49,960 bases of DNA from Alcanivorax sp. 24 (GCF_004360225.1 NZ_SNUA01000021.1:15565-65524), one strand, 5' to 3'; counted from the stretch's first letter, positions 30,074 to 38,952 are shown. The notes: a model not told the origin generated them from the sequence alone. Numbers and translations: made by a program.

Positions 30074-30147
30074 GTGGGAGATTGCTTGCAAGCGAATGGG
30101 GTTCGCTTTAGCTGTTTGCAATATTCGCTTGCTAGCAAGCTTCCCAC
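30074..30147. repeat. REP doublet
   Basis: GTGGGAGATTGCTTGCAAGC plus GAAT and the inverse ATTCGCTTGCTAGCAAGCTT plus CCCAC. It lies between the two convergent paralogous genes and may help to end both transcripts. Confidence 0.85.
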
Positions 30148-30161
30148 AGCCCGTGGTGAAA

Positions 30162-31154
30162 TTAGGTGCACTCGGCCCGGGAGGCGTCCAGCTTGCAGCG
30201 GATCTTGCGCATGATGGTCAGCATGTCCGGATCGTAATAGCCTTGATCGCGGAGCTGATCGCGAGCTTCCTGCATCATCAATTCGTATTCCGCTTTGTCC
30301 TCATCGGGAATTTTCACCCACCATTTTGGATCCACCGCTTTTGATTCCTGTTCCACCTGCTGCCGGAAGCGGTCGAAGTTCTCATAAAAATAGCTGCGTG
30401 ATTTCTGGAACATCTCCTTGGGAAAGCGATCGGTCTTGGCGATAACCTGCAGGGTCAGTTGCACCAGCGGATAGTCGATGATGCCGCCGTCCGGGGAGAG
30501 CCCTTTATACAGTTCCAGCGCCTGATAGACCGCCAGGGGCGCGAAGATCACATCCACCGAACCGTTGTTGAATTTAGTGGAGAAGTTGGTGACATCGGAA
30601 TCCACTGGCGTGGCGCCCACCTGCGACACCAGGCCGGCCTGGGTTTCATCGTATTCCAGCACCGCCACTTTCTTGCCGGCGGCCTTGTCCAGCGTATTGA
30701 TCTTGCGATCATTGACGAAGATATAAGCGGGGCCCGCCGGCGCGAAACCGGCGACGGAGTAGTTACCGCCTTCCAACTTGTCCGCCATCTTCGGGCTGGC
30801 CAGAACCTGGGAGATGATGCGCAAGTGATCCATGCTGGGCACCGCGCCGATGGCGTCGATGGTGCCGGCGAACTTATTGAATCCGCGGGCGCGGATCCCG
30901 GTCACCAGCGCGGCGTCACAGACACCGGCCTTCAGATCCTCGGTGGCGATCAACTCACTGGTATAGGGCAGCAGTTCCACATCCAGGCCCCAGGACAAAG
31001 CGGTGGTCTTCCAGTCGCGGGCGCTGTTCATGATCGGCCCGGCGTTGCCGACGATGTCGAACACGCACACTTTGCGCTTGATCGGTTCCGCCAGGGTGGG
31101 CAGGGAGAGGGCGATGAGCAGGGGGGTAAGCAAGTACAACGCGGTTCTTTTCAT
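30162..31154 (-). CDS. Putative periplasmic solute-binding protein (DUF6091-like), copy 2
   Basis: 330 residues from MKRTALYLLTPLLIALSLPT, a Sec signal peptide ending LAEP. Then RKVCVFDIVGNAGPIMNSAR, GVCDAALVTGIRARGFNKFA and FAPAGPAYIFVNDRKINTLD match the upstream protein along the whole length. The C-terminus, RKIRCKLDASRAECT, also parallels RKVRCKLDSSRGECV. The two genes are convergent paralogues that probably arose by inverted duplication. Function is unknown beyond the binding-protein fold. Confidence 0.75.
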   Translation of the reverse strand: MKRTALYLLTPLLIALSLPTLAEPIKRKVCVFDIVGNAGPIMNSARDWKTTALSWGLDVELLPYTSELIATEDLKAGVCDAALVTGIRARGFNKFAGTIDAIGAVPSMDHLRIISQVLASPKMADKLEGGNYSVAGFAPAGPAYIFVNDRKINTLDKAAGKKVAVLEYDETQAGLVSQVGATPVDSDVTNFSTKFNNGSVDVIFAPLAVYQALELYKGLSPDGGIIDYPLVQLTLQVIAKTDRFPKEMFQKSRSYFYENFDRFRQQVEQESKAVDPKWWVKIPDEDKAEYELMMQEARDQLRDQGYYDPDMLTIMRKIRCKLDASRAECT

Positions 31155-31570
31155 TGGGGGCTCCGTGATCCGACAGAAAATCGGGTCTGTTTTCGCTGTC
31201 GAGAGGCTGGCTTCGCTAGGCGTGTGTGGAAACGCGTCCACGAGGGCTTTGAAAAACAGGTCATACCGGACGCTCAGGGCATCGTGACGATACGCGTTTG
31301 AATGTATCAGCGGGTATGGAGGCGATCAATTTACCGTACTGGCCGCATCGCCATGGAAGGCAGCAGAAACAGCCAATTGCTTTGCTGGCGGACTGGTATG
31401 GCGCGGTAATGGGGCGTGTAACGAAATCCCATTGAGCGGCATCAAACGATAGCGGTGAGGTTAGTCCAGCGGGCCAGGTGTCGACATTGGTTGGTGAACC
31501 TTACAAAGACATGTTTTTGTATGGCAATGATGTTGATACTAAAAAAGTACTATGAATCAGGAGGGAACGA
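31155..31570. other. Intergenic region before pstS
   Basis: About 415 bases. Promoters of the minus-strand binding-protein gene and of pstS must lie here. I looked for a Pho box (CTGTCAT repeats) and found none convincing. The last 80 bases are AT-rich. AGGAGGG precedes the pstS start. Confidence 0.4.
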
Positions 31571-32383
31571 ATGATATTACCACTACGACTGGGAGCTGTA
31601 CTCGGCGCGGTGATTCTGGCTGTGGGCGGCTGTGTCGGGCCCGCCGATAAAATCGTGATCACCGGTTCCAGCACCATCGCGCCGCTGATGGCGGATCTGG
31701 CGGAGCGCTATGAAGCGGAAACCGGCGTCCAGGTGGATGTGCAGAGCGGCGGCTCCGGGCGCGGTATTCAGGATGTGCGTCAGGGGCTGGCGGATCTGGG
31801 CATGGTCAGTCGCGCGCTGAAGCCTGATGAATCGGATCTCACCGCGCATGTCCTGGGTCGCGACGGCGTGGCTATGATCGTCAATACGGCGAACCCGATA
31901 TCCGCACTCAGTGACTGGCAGATTATCGCCATTTATAGCGGCAAGATTGACGATTGGGCGGAGGTAGGCGGCGATGCCGGCGCCATCACCGTGGTGCACA
32001 AGGCCAATGGCCGCTCCACTCAGGAATTGTTCCTGGATTACTTTGGATTGAGCAACGATCAGGTGCGTGCCGACATGGTGATCGGTGAGAATCAGCAGGG
32101 GATCAAGGCGGTGGCCGGCGATACCAAGGCTATCGGCTATGTTTCCATTGGCACGGCCATTTACGAAGCGGAGTCGGGTTCTCCGTTACGGCTGCTGCCG
32201 CTGGAAGGCATACCCGCCACGCTCGAGGAGGTGGCACGGGGACGCTATCCGTTGAGTCGTGAACTGAATCTGGTCAGTCAGGGAAACCTCTCTTCCACGG
32301 TCCAGGCTTTTCTGGATTTCGTTACCGACCCGTCCATGGCCGAGGTCTACCATGATTACTACTTCGTGGCCTCGAAGCCCTGA
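31571..32383 (+). CDS. pstS: Phosphate ABC transporter substrate-binding lipoprotein PstS
   Basis: 270 residues. The signal ends in VGGC, a good lipobox. ITGSSTIAPLMADLAERYEA, the SGGSGRGIQDV loop and VVHKANGRSTQELFLDYFGL are the phosphate-binding loops of the short PstS family. RBS AGGAGGG is present. It overlaps pstC by 32 bases. The operon order is pstS-C-A-B. Confidence 0.9.
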   Translation: MILPLRLGAVLGAVILAVGGCVGPADKIVITGSSTIAPLMADLAERYEAETGVQVDVQSGGSGRGIQDVRQGLADLGMVSRALKPDESDLTAHVLGRDGVAMIVNTANPISALSDWQIIAIYSGKIDDWAEVGGDAGAITVVHKANGRSTQELFLDYFGLSNDQVRADMVIGENQQGIKAVAGDTKAIGYVSIGTAIYEAESGSPLRLLPLEGIPATLEEVARGRYPLSRELNLVSQGNLSSTVQAFLDFVTDPSMAEVYHDYYFVASKP

Positions 32384-33212
32384 TTATTGGCTCCTGTGGC
32401 TGCTGCGCCTTGCCGGCGGCGCGGTGGCACTGGTGTTGGGTGGTATCGTATTGGTGCTGGTGGCGCAGTCGCTGCCGTTTCTGGTTCGTCATGGCGCCAC
32501 GCTGTGGCAGGGGCAGTGGCAGCCAGCCCAGGAGCAATACGGCATGGCATCCATGGTGGCCGGGTCCTTGGTGGTCAGTGTTCTGGCGTTGGCGATTGCC
32601 GCTCCCGTGTCGGTGTTGCTGGCCGCCTGGCTGCGCTATTTCATGCCGGCTCTGCGGCGGCCGGTCCTGGTCGTGGTGGAATTGATGGCGGGGATTCCCT
32701 CGGTGGTCTATGGCCTCTGGGGAATGCTGATGGTGGTACCGTTGATTAACCAATGGGTGCCGCCCGGAGCGTCCTGGCTGGCGGGTTCCCTGGTGCTGGC
32801 ATTGATGATTCTGCCATTGGCGCTGTTGGTCACGGACACGGCGCTGGAGCAATTGCCGGGCCACTATGTTCGTTCCGCTCAAGCACTGGCGCTGTCCCGG
32901 GTCGGAATGTTGCGCCGGGTTCTGTTACCGCAAGCCTTGCCGGCCATCGTTAGCGGACTGGTGTTGCAATTCGGCCGTGCCATGGGAGAAACCATGGCGG
33001 TGCTGATGGTCAGCGGTAATGTGGTGCAGTGGCCCACCTCTGTGTTTGACCCGCTACGAACCCTGACCGCCAATATCGCACTGGAAATGGCCTATGCCAC
33101 CGGCGACCACCGCCTGTCTCTTTTTGTAAGCGGCTTGCTTTTATTGCTGGTGACCCTGGTCCTCCTGCTGCTGAGCTGGCGATTGAGGAGAGGCGGATAT
33201 GGACTGGCGTGA
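32352..33212 (+). CDS. pstC: Phosphate ABC transporter permease PstC
   Basis: 286 residues with six hydrophobic segments. The EAA-type loop (AQALALSRVGMLRRVLLPQA) and ELMAGIPSVVYGLWG identify a PstC/PstA permease. It begins inside the end of pstS, with GAGG six bases before the ATG. Confidence 0.92.
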   Translation: MITTSWPRSPDYWLLWLLRLAGGAVALVLGGIVLVLVAQSLPFLVRHGATLWQGQWQPAQEQYGMASMVAGSLVVSVLALAIAAPVSVLLAAWLRYFMPALRRPVLVVVELMAGIPSVVYGLWGMLMVVPLINQWVPPGASWLAGSLVLALMILPLALLVTDTALEQLPGHYVRSAQALALSRVGMLRRVLLPQALPAIVSGLVLQFGRAMGETMAVLMVSGNVVQWPTSVFDPLRTLTANIALEMAYATGDHRLSLFVSGLLLLLVTLVLLLLSWRLRRGGYGLA

Positions 33213-34026
33213 TCGATTAGCCGCTCTGGCCGGCTGGGTATTGCTGAGCCTGATTTTGGTGCCCATGGCACTGATGATGTGGTCGCTGTGGCGGCAGGGC
33301 GCGGGCGTGCTGTCGGTGGACTTCCTGCTGACTGATCCGCGCCAGGCCGGGCGGGAGGGCGGCATTGCTGCCTTGTTGCTAAGCACGGGCATGATTCTGC
33401 TGGTGTGCCTGGCGGTGGCGATCCCCTTTGGTTTGGGCTGCGCGCTTTATTTGAGTGAGCAGGTTCCGGCCGGCACTCGCCGGGCGCATTGGTTGGGCGG
33501 CGTACTGGACATGCTGGCGGCGGTACCCTCCATTGTGTATGGCCTGTTCGGCTATCAGTTCTTCGCGATCTCCCTGGGGTTGGGATTTTCCATTCTCAGC
33601 GGCGGTCTGGCTCTGTCCCTGATGGTATTGCCGTTGATGATTCGCAGCGCCGAACAAGCGTTGCGGGCGGTGCCCGATTCCTATCGTCAGGCCGGCACGG
33701 CGCTGGCGATCAGTCGCTGGGGCTGGGTACGACGGGTACTGGTGCCCCAGGCGTCCCCTGGTATTGCGGTTGGTGTCATCCTCAGTACCGGCCGCGCCCT
33801 GGCGGAAACCGCCGTACTGTTGTTCACCGCCGGTTATGTGTTGCGGAGGCCGGATTCACTGCTGGACTCGGGTCGTGCCCTGAGTGTGCATATTTATGAT
33901 CTGGCCATGAACGTACCCGGTGGCATGCCCAGAGCGGCCGCCACCGGCCTGGTTCTGATCGTCATTCTGGTGATGCTGAATGTGTTGGTGCGGCGTCTGT
34001 TGCGGCCAACGGGAGGTGTGTTGTAA
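33199..34026 (+). CDS. pstA: Phosphate ABC transporter permease PstA
   Basis: 275 residues, six membrane segments. GVLDMLAAVPSIVYGLFGYQ and the loop AGTALAISRWGWVRRVLVPQ are typical of PstA. It overlaps pstC by 14 bases and the broken pstB start by one (TAATG). Confidence 0.92.
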   Translation: MDWRDRLAALAGWVLLSLILVPMALMMWSLWRQGAGVLSVDFLLTDPRQAGREGGIAALLLSTGMILLVCLAVAIPFGLGCALYLSEQVPAGTRRAHWLGGVLDMLAAVPSIVYGLFGYQFFAISLGLGFSILSGGLALSLMVLPLMIRSAEQALRAVPDSYRQAGTALAISRWGWVRRVLVPQASPGIAVGVILSTGRALAETAVLLFTAGYVLRRPDSLLDSGRALSVHIYDLAMNVPGGMPRAAATGLVLIVILVMLNVLVRRLLRPTGGVL

Positions 34027-34552
34027 TGACCGCACCCAATCTTGAATTACAGCACGTTTCCGTGCATTACCGTGGCGAGCCCGCCATCGAACAAGCCAGC
34101 CTGAGCGTGCGCGCGGGCGAGCTCATGGCCCTGGTGGGACCCAGTGGCTGCGGCAAGAGCAGCTTGTTAAGCAGCATTAACCGCATGACCGATGCCATTC
34201 CCGGTTGCACTCCAGCGCACTAAGTCTGTCCGGTGGGCAACAGCAACGCCTGTGTATAGCGCGGGCTTTGGTATTGGAACCCCGGGTGCTGCTGCTGGAC
34301 GAGCCTTGCTCGGCGCTGGATCCGGTATCGTCACAGGTGGTGGAGGAGCTGATTGTGTCGCTGAAGGGCCGGTACACCATTCTGATGGTGACCCACAATC
34401 TGGCCCAGGCGCGCAGGATCGCCGACACCGTCACCGTTTGTTGGCTGGAGCAGGGATGCGGTTGCGTGGTGGAGTCGGATACTTGTCTGCGGGTATTCGA
34501 GCACCCCAGCCACCCGATTACCGCTGCCTACTGTGCGGGGCGGACGGGATAG
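34026..34552 (+). pseudogene. pstB: pstB (phosphate ABC transporter ATPase) with internal deletion and frameshift
   Basis: The first 65 codons hold a normal PstB start with Walker A GPSGCGKSS, and end at INRMTDAIPG then CTPAH and a stop at 34223. In another frame, overlapping from 34205, comes HSSALSLSGGQQQRLCIARA, Walker B VLLLDEPCSALDP and the H-loop VTHN. Normally about 80 residues, including the Q-loop (FQKPNPF), lie between IPGC and the signature. They are missing here, so about 240 bases have been deleted out of frame. The transporter would lack its ATPase unless another pstB exists elsewhere. Confidence 0.9.
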
Positions 34553-34563
34553 GGGGTCGAGGT

Positions 34564-34633
34564 ATTCGCTGCCCAGGCAGCTTCCCACAGCGACTTGGTA
34601 GAACCTCTGTGGGAAGCGAGCTTGCTGGCGAAT
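34564..34633. repeat. REP doublet
   Basis: ATTCGCTGCCCAGGCAGCTT plus CCCAC and GTGGGAAGCGAGCTTGCTGG plus CGAAT. It lies just after the broken pstB. Confidence 0.85.
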
Positions 34634-34654
34634 AGGGCACCGATCGGCGGTGCT

Positions 34655-35224
34655 TCAACCTTCCCAGCGATGCCCCGCGAAGGCCGGGTCCAGTTCTGGA
34701 TGGTTGAGATGGTTGCCGTAGTTGCTCAAGGTTTTCACCGCGATCGCCAGCACGATCTGCAGTATATGTTGCTCCTCGAAACTGGCTTCCAGGAACGCGG
34801 CCACGTCTTCCCTGGTGGGCAGGCCCCGGCTGTCGATCATGCGCTCGACAAACCGGGAGAGGGCGGCCAGGCGCGGATCCGGAATCGGCTGGCGATTACG
34901 AATCGCCTCCAGCACCGGCTCTGGGACCTGTGACACCTTCTCCGCGATCATGGAGTGAGCGGCCATACAGTAATCACAGCCGTTGTAACGGCTGATGGTC
35001 AAGAGCACCACTTCCTGCTCCGCGGGTTGAAAATCGGAATGTCGGCGAAACTGATCATAACCGTGTAGATAAGTGGACAGCATGCCGGGAGCGATGGCCA
35101 TGCCCTGGTACATGTTGGGAACGAATCCCAGGTTTTTTTGCGCGGTTTCCAAAAGGGGACGAGCCTGATCATCGGAGGTATCCAGATTGACCGGGTCGGT
35201 TTTGATTTGATAATCGGCATTCAT
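34655..35224 (-). CDS. Carboxymuconolactone decarboxylase/AhpD-like protein
   Basis: 189 residues from MNADYQIKTDPVNLDTSDD. The AhpD-type redox motif is present in YNGCDYCMAAHSM (Cys-x-x-Cys with His). The family includes thiol peroxidase partners. It belongs to a minus-strand series with an ECF sigma factor and anti-sigma factor, so it may be part of that stress regulon (inference). Confidence 0.88.
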   Translation of the reverse strand: MNADYQIKTDPVNLDTSDDQARPLLETAQKNLGFVPNMYQGMAIAPGMLSTYLHGYDQFRRHSDFQPAEQEVVLLTISRYNGCDYCMAAHSMIAEKVSQVPEPVLEAIRNRQPIPDPRLAALSRFVERMIDSRGLPTREDVAAFLEASFEEQHILQIVLAIAVKTLSNYGNHLNHPELDPAFAGHRWEG

Positions 35225-35308
35225 GGGTAAAACTCCTGTATCGTTGGTTTCTGAGTAATGGATCCGTCGGGACCAACATGGAGCTTGGTGTCGGCCCCAG
35301 ATCAAGCC

Positions 35309-35767
35309 TCAATAGGGTTTGGTGCTGCTGCTACCCGGCAGGGCTCCGACGACCATACCGAGAACCCAGCCCCAGACGATATGGAGGATCAGCGTCATGA
35401 CCGGCGCCATCATGCCAATCTTCAGACCGAAAAAGCCGGCTCCGGCCATCGGCATGGGCAGTACCATCATCATCAACCATGCAGCGCAGCCGAAGGCCAT
35501 CCCCTTGCCAATAGGACCTCGTCCGGGAAGAAGGTCATACAGAAAAGCGAACAACAGCCCCCACATCACCGTGCCGATGGCGAAATGCATCAACCAACCG
35601 ATGGCCGGTGACGCTGGAATGCCAAGTTGAGTGTGAAGCATGCCGGAAAGCATGGTAATGACGTTCAGACCAGGCATCAGCCCCATCTGTGCTTTCAGCA
35701 TCATCAACAGAGACAGTACCACGGTGGCCAGGAAGCCACCGATCATGCTTTTGAGATAGAGATTCAT
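35309..35767 (-). CDS. Small integral membrane protein (DUF6789-like)
   Basis: 152 residues with four hydrophobic segments (GGFLATVVLSLLMMLKAQMG, WLMHFAIGTVMWGLLFAFLY, GCAAWLMMMVLPMPMAGAGF and a last near LHIVWGWVLGMVVGAL). It resembles DUF6789/YagU-type proteins; function unknown. It is separated by about 85 bases from the AhpD-like gene, in the same direction. Confidence 0.7.
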   Translation of the reverse strand: MNLYLKSMIGGFLATVVLSLLMMLKAQMGLMPGLNVITMLSGMLHTQLGIPASPAIGWLMHFAIGTVMWGLLFAFLYDLLPGRGPIGKGMAFGCAAWLMMMVLPMPMAGAGFFGLKIGMMAPVMTLILHIVWGWVLGMVVGALPGSSSTKPY

Positions 35768-35876
35768 CTTGTACTCCTTCTACGATATTTGGAGTATGGA
35801 TGCGGCGTTCAGGAAAACGTTACGGAACTTGCGGGTGAAGGGCCTAAATGGAGAGCGATCTCTTTACCCGGACAGA

Positions 35877-36293
35877 TCAGAAGCCAGGTGTCGCACGGTC
35901 GCCGCGCAACCAATCCCAGGAATCCTTCACATCGAATAAAAGACTGATGGTGTTGGCCGTCAATACCGCCATGATCAAGGTGAATTCCGGTCTGGACATG
36001 GGCAGAGGACTGAAGCCGCCGGCCAGATGAGCGATCAGCAGCACGTGCAGTGGAATCCAGATAATCAGATGGGGTAGCGACATGGCTTTGTTCATGCCGG
36101 CGTAGTACCACATGATCGGACCATTGGTGAGCACAATCAGCACGGTGGCCACCGCGATCCATTGCCCGGCCGGATAAGAGAGAAAGAAGAAGCCTGCCAG
36201 GTTGACGGGCATCAGAATCAGGCCGACCCAAAGCTGAACCCAAAGGGGCAGGCTACGATATGAATGCCAGATATCTCTCAAACGACGGTTCAT
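35877..36293 (-). CDS. Hypothetical membrane protein
   Basis: 138 residues, four hydrophobic segments (LWVQLWVGLILMPVNLAGFF, WIAVATVLIVLTNGPIMWYY, LIIWIPLHVLLIAHLAGG and FTLIMAVLTANTISLLF). I do not recognise the family. It lies downstream of the sigma/anti-sigma pair and is read in the same direction, so it may be under the same control. Confidence 0.75.
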   Translation of the reverse strand: MNRRLRDIWHSYRSLPLWVQLWVGLILMPVNLAGFFFLSYPAGQWIAVATVLIVLTNGPIMWYYAGMNKAMSLPHLIIWIPLHVLLIAHLAGGFSPLPMSRPEFTLIMAVLTANTISLLFDVKDSWDWLRGDRATPGF

Positions 36294-36320
36294 GGTCGTT
36301 CTCCCCGCGGGCCTTTGAAG

Positions 36321-36554
36321 TCAGTTAGCGTTATCACGATGGGCCAAGATGGCGTTTACGGTCTCGTCATCCAACGGTTCGACCAAAGTGTGCTCGCGCA
36401 AATGCTCGGTGAGCGCCTTCAACTGGCGCACATAGCGGCGGCAGTGACGGCAAAGCATCAAGTGAGAGCGCAAGGCCAGTCGTTCGGCGAAACTCAAGGG
36501 CGTCCCATCCACCAGAGCATCGGCGCGTTGTACTACTTCTGTGCATTTCAACAT
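36321..36554 (-). CDS. Zinc-finger anti-sigma factor
   Basis: 77 residues. SHLMLCRHCRRY contains the HxxxCxxC motif of zf-HC2 (ZAS) anti-sigma domains, preceded by RADALVDGTPLSFAERLALR. There is no membrane segment, so it is a soluble sensor of redox or zinc state, or is controlled by another protein. Its start overlaps the end of the sigma gene by 7 bases. Confidence 0.85.
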   Translation of the reverse strand: MLKCTEVVQRADALVDGTPLSFAERLALRSHLMLCRHCRRYVRQLKALTEHLREHTLVEPLDDETVNAILAHRDNAN

Positions 36555-37150
36555 TCGCCGGTCTCCTGAAAATGATCGACCATCTGAAACAGCCGCGTAC
36601 GGGCGCGGTGTAACAGGACTCGAACATTGGATGTGCTGATTTCGAGAATGTTACAGATGGTATCGAAGTCCTGCCCCTGAATGTCACGAAGTTCCAGGAC
36701 CAAGCGTTGGCTATCGGGCATGACATGCATATGTTTTTCCATGCAATCCTTCAGTTCATCCCGTGTAAGCAGGGAGTCGGGACCTTGCATATCCCACTTG
36801 TGCGGCGGAAGCTGCCAACGGCCATCCTCGTTGAATCGGTGCGACAGAACATCGTCGGCGGTGGGATCGAACTGGATCTCCCGGCCGGCGCGGCGTAGTT
36901 GCATGCGTGCCTGATTGATGACGATGCGAGTCAGCCAGGTCAATACGGTACTGCGGCCCTCGAAGCGGGGCAGCGCGCGGTGGGCGGAAATCCAGCCTTC
37001 CTGTACCGCTTCCTCGGCATCGGCCGGTTGCAGAAGACTGCGGGCGGTACTCAGGAGGCGGGGGTGATAGTGTTTTACCAGGAGGGCAAAGGCGGTGTCG
37101 TCACCACTCCGTAATCGCGCGACGAACTCGGGATTCTCTATGTTTTCCAT
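36548..37150 (-). CDS. ECF-type sigma factor
   Basis: 200 residues with the sigma2 region (LLSTARSLLQPADAEEAVQE GWISAHRALPRF) and sigma4 region (LRDIQGQDFDTICNILEIST SNVRVLLHRAR). It is paired with a zinc anti-sigma factor. Likely targets include its own operon and the DoxX-like gene just upstream on the other strand. Confidence 0.93.
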   Translation of the reverse strand: MENIENPEFVARLRSGDDTAFALLVKHYHPRLLSTARSLLQPADAEEAVQEGWISAHRALPRFEGRSTVLTWLTRIVINQARMQLRRAGREIQFDPTADDVLSHRFNEDGRWQLPPHKWDMQGPDSLLTRDELKDCMEKHMHVMPDSQRLVLELRDIQGQDFDTICNILEISTSNVRVLLHRARTRLFQMVDHFQETGEC

Positions 37151-37382
37151 ATCGATCCTTTGAAGCCATTCCCAAATGGGTATTGTTGTTGCGTCATCCG
37201 TCCGTACTGATGTGCGAGCTTTCCATGCGGGTACTGATCCGAATGGTGTTGGGGCATTCCTGGCACCGTACAGATACCATAGTTTTTATTGTATTTCATG
37301 GTCTTACAGCGTCATAGGGGAAGGTGTGGAAAGAAATTGGGTTACGTGCTCCGCCCGCCGGGGCGGGCTCATCAAGTGTAAC

Positions 37383-37411
37383 GTTCCCGATCTTCGTGCA
37401 TCTACGGGAAC
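37383..37411. promoter_or_regulatory. Inverted repeat in the DoxX-like gene leader
   Basis: GTTCCCG (37383-37389) and CGGGAAC (37405-37411) are perfect inverses separated by 15 bases. The right arm, GGGAACTAAG, resembles the GGAACT -35 element of ECF promoters, and the whole could bind a dimeric regulator. A GC-rich hairpin CCCGCCGGGGCGGG lies at ~37354-37367. Confidence 0.5.
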
Positions 37412-37443
37412 TAAGTAAGCTCTAACCCGAGGAGGTCTTCACC

Positions 37444-37854
37444 ATGACGTCTCTGACCGTATCGTTGCTCTCACTTCGTCTTGGAGTATTCATCGTTATG
37501 TTCATGTGGACCCTGGACAAGTTTCTGAACCCCGGGCACACCAGCAAAATTTTCACCAACTTCTATGGCCTGGGCGGGCTGGATAGCACGGTTTTTACAG
37601 TCCTGGCGATCCTGCAAATGATCATAGTCCTCGCTTTCGTGGCGGGTGTCCTGAGACGCGTCAGCTATGGACTGGTGTTGGTCATGCATGCGGTTTCGAC
37701 GCTGTCTTCCTGGCGGCAATACTTGGCCCCTTTCGACCATTTACTCTTTTTCGCCGCCTGGCCCATGTTGGCGGCTTGTCTCGCTCTTTATCTGCTGCGT
37801 GAAGAGGATGCTCTCTTAAACTTCGATGGCTGGCGGGCGCGAAATGCAGAATGA
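37444..37854 (+). CDS. DoxX-like membrane protein
   Basis: 136 residues with four hydrophobic segments. LRLGVFIVMFMWTLDKFLNP matches DoxX-like proteins, and the C-terminus is cytoplasmic. A clear GAGGAGG precedes the ATG. DoxX relatives occur in thiol and oxidative-stress gene sets, which fits the ECF pair upstream and the AhpD-like gene. Confidence 0.8.
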   Translation: MTSLTVSLLSLRLGVFIVMFMWTLDKFLNPGHTSKIFTNFYGLGGLDSTVFTVLAILQMIIVLAFVAGVLRRVSYGLVLVMHAVSTLSSWRQYLAPFDHLLFFAAWPMLAACLALYLLREEDALLNFDGWRARNAE

Positions 37855-38015
37855 GCGAGCTGAGCCAAGGGCGAAGTTGTCCTTGGCGGTATATCGATAT
37901 ACTCCTTATCCGATTTTTAATTAAAAGAAAAAAGGATTTTTATAGATCGGCTGTAACGACACCTCCCATGTCTCATCAAAGCGATAGAACAAAGAACTTT
38001 GAAAGGAGGTGTATC

Positions 38016-38399
38016 ATGAAACGGTTACTGATGTTACTCAGCGGATTGACGGTTTTGACGGTGTCTCCGGTCTGGGCACAAAATGACAGTACGGTGTACG
38101 ACCGCCTGGTGGGCGCATGGGATCAGTCCACGCCTGGAGCTACCCTGACCTTACACGGAAAGTCATCCTCCGGTGGTATCGCCACCTATGAGCTGAAACA
38201 AGGCGATTCGGTGGAACGCGGTACCTGGATCTCACTGAAGGCGACGCTTGAAGGCAATGAGTCCATGTATGTGCTGACGCCAAACCGGGGGGAGGCGCGT
38301 TATGTCTTCCAAAGCACTCGGTACACATTGGAGGTTCTGGACAGTAACGAGCGTTTTGTCCGCTCCAGCATGGGCTACGAGATTCGTCCGGCGAGCTGA
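38016..38399 (+). CDS. Secreted small protein of unknown family, copy 1
   Basis: 127 residues from ATG 38016 after AAAGGAGG. The signal peptide MKRLLMLLSGLTVLTVSPVW ends AQ. The mature part has TPGATLTLHGKSSSGG, ERGTWISLKATLEGNESMYV and FVRSSMGYEIRPAS. The next gene is a paralogue with the same layout. Followed by a strong terminator. Function unknown; it may belong to the envelope-stress set. Confidence 0.8.
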   Translation: MKRLLMLLSGLTVLTVSPVWAQNDSTVYDRLVGAWDQSTPGATLTLHGKSSSGGIATYELKQGDSVERGTWISLKATLEGNESMYVLTPNRGEARYVFQSTRYTLEVLDSNERFVRSSMGYEIRPAS

Positions 38400-38415
38400 C
38401 AGTAAAGACCCTATG

Positions 38416-38445
38416 CCTCCCGGCAGCAGCCGGGAGGTTTTTTTT
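38416..38445 (+). terminator. Rho-independent terminator after secreted protein copy 1
   Basis: CCTCCCGGC, AGCA, GCCGGGAGG (38416-38437) followed by eight Ts. Confidence 0.95.
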
Positions 38446-38562
38446 GTTCATTTTTTTCTTAGGGCGCGGCCATTTCAGTAAAGTTATTTTTTCCTGTAAC
38501 AGCGCCATGGGTTCCTCATCAAAGCAGCAAGTCAACAATGTAACCTTGAAAGGAGTTGTCTC

Positions 38563-38943
38563 ATGAAAAAGCTGATGATGATGTTGGGTTCCGTATTCGT
38601 AATGGGCTTCTCTCCGGCGTGGGCGCAGGACGATAACGCAGTATTCAATCGTTTGGTGGCGGCACAGAACGGAGTGGCCCCTGGGGCCACCTTGGTCCTG
38701 CACGGCTCACCTGCTAGCGGCGTGGCCACCTATGAGCTGACACAGGAGGGTACGGTGGAACGTGGCACCTGGATTGCCCTTGAGGCCGCGTTGGACGGAA
38801 AGGCGTCCATGTATGTGCTGACCTCGGATCAAGGCGAATCCCGCCATGTATTCCAGAGCACGCCATACACCCTGGAGTTTCTGGACGATGACGCGCGTTT
38901 CGTTCGCTCCGACATGCATTACACGGTCCGGCCGGCCAGCTGA
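38563..38943 (+). CDS. Secreted small protein of unknown family, copy 2
   Basis: 126 residues with signal peptide MKKLMMMLGSVFVMGFSPAW AQ. GATLVLHGSPASGVATYELT, ERGTWIALEAALDGKASMYV and FVRSDMHYTVRPAS parallel copy 1 throughout. AAGGAG precedes the ATG. A tandem duplication with its own promoter region and terminator. Confidence 0.8.
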   Translation: MKKLMMMLGSVFVMGFSPAWAQDDNAVFNRLVAAQNGVAPGATLVLHGSPASGVATYELTQEGTVERGTWIALEAALDGKASMYVLTSDQGESRHVFQSTPYTLEFLDDDARFVRSDMHYTVRPAS

Positions 38944-38952
38944 TATCGGTGG

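Noticed and set aside
31155-31570. Pho box before pstS
   Set aside because: No pair of CTGTCAT-like sites with the right spacing could be found on either strand.
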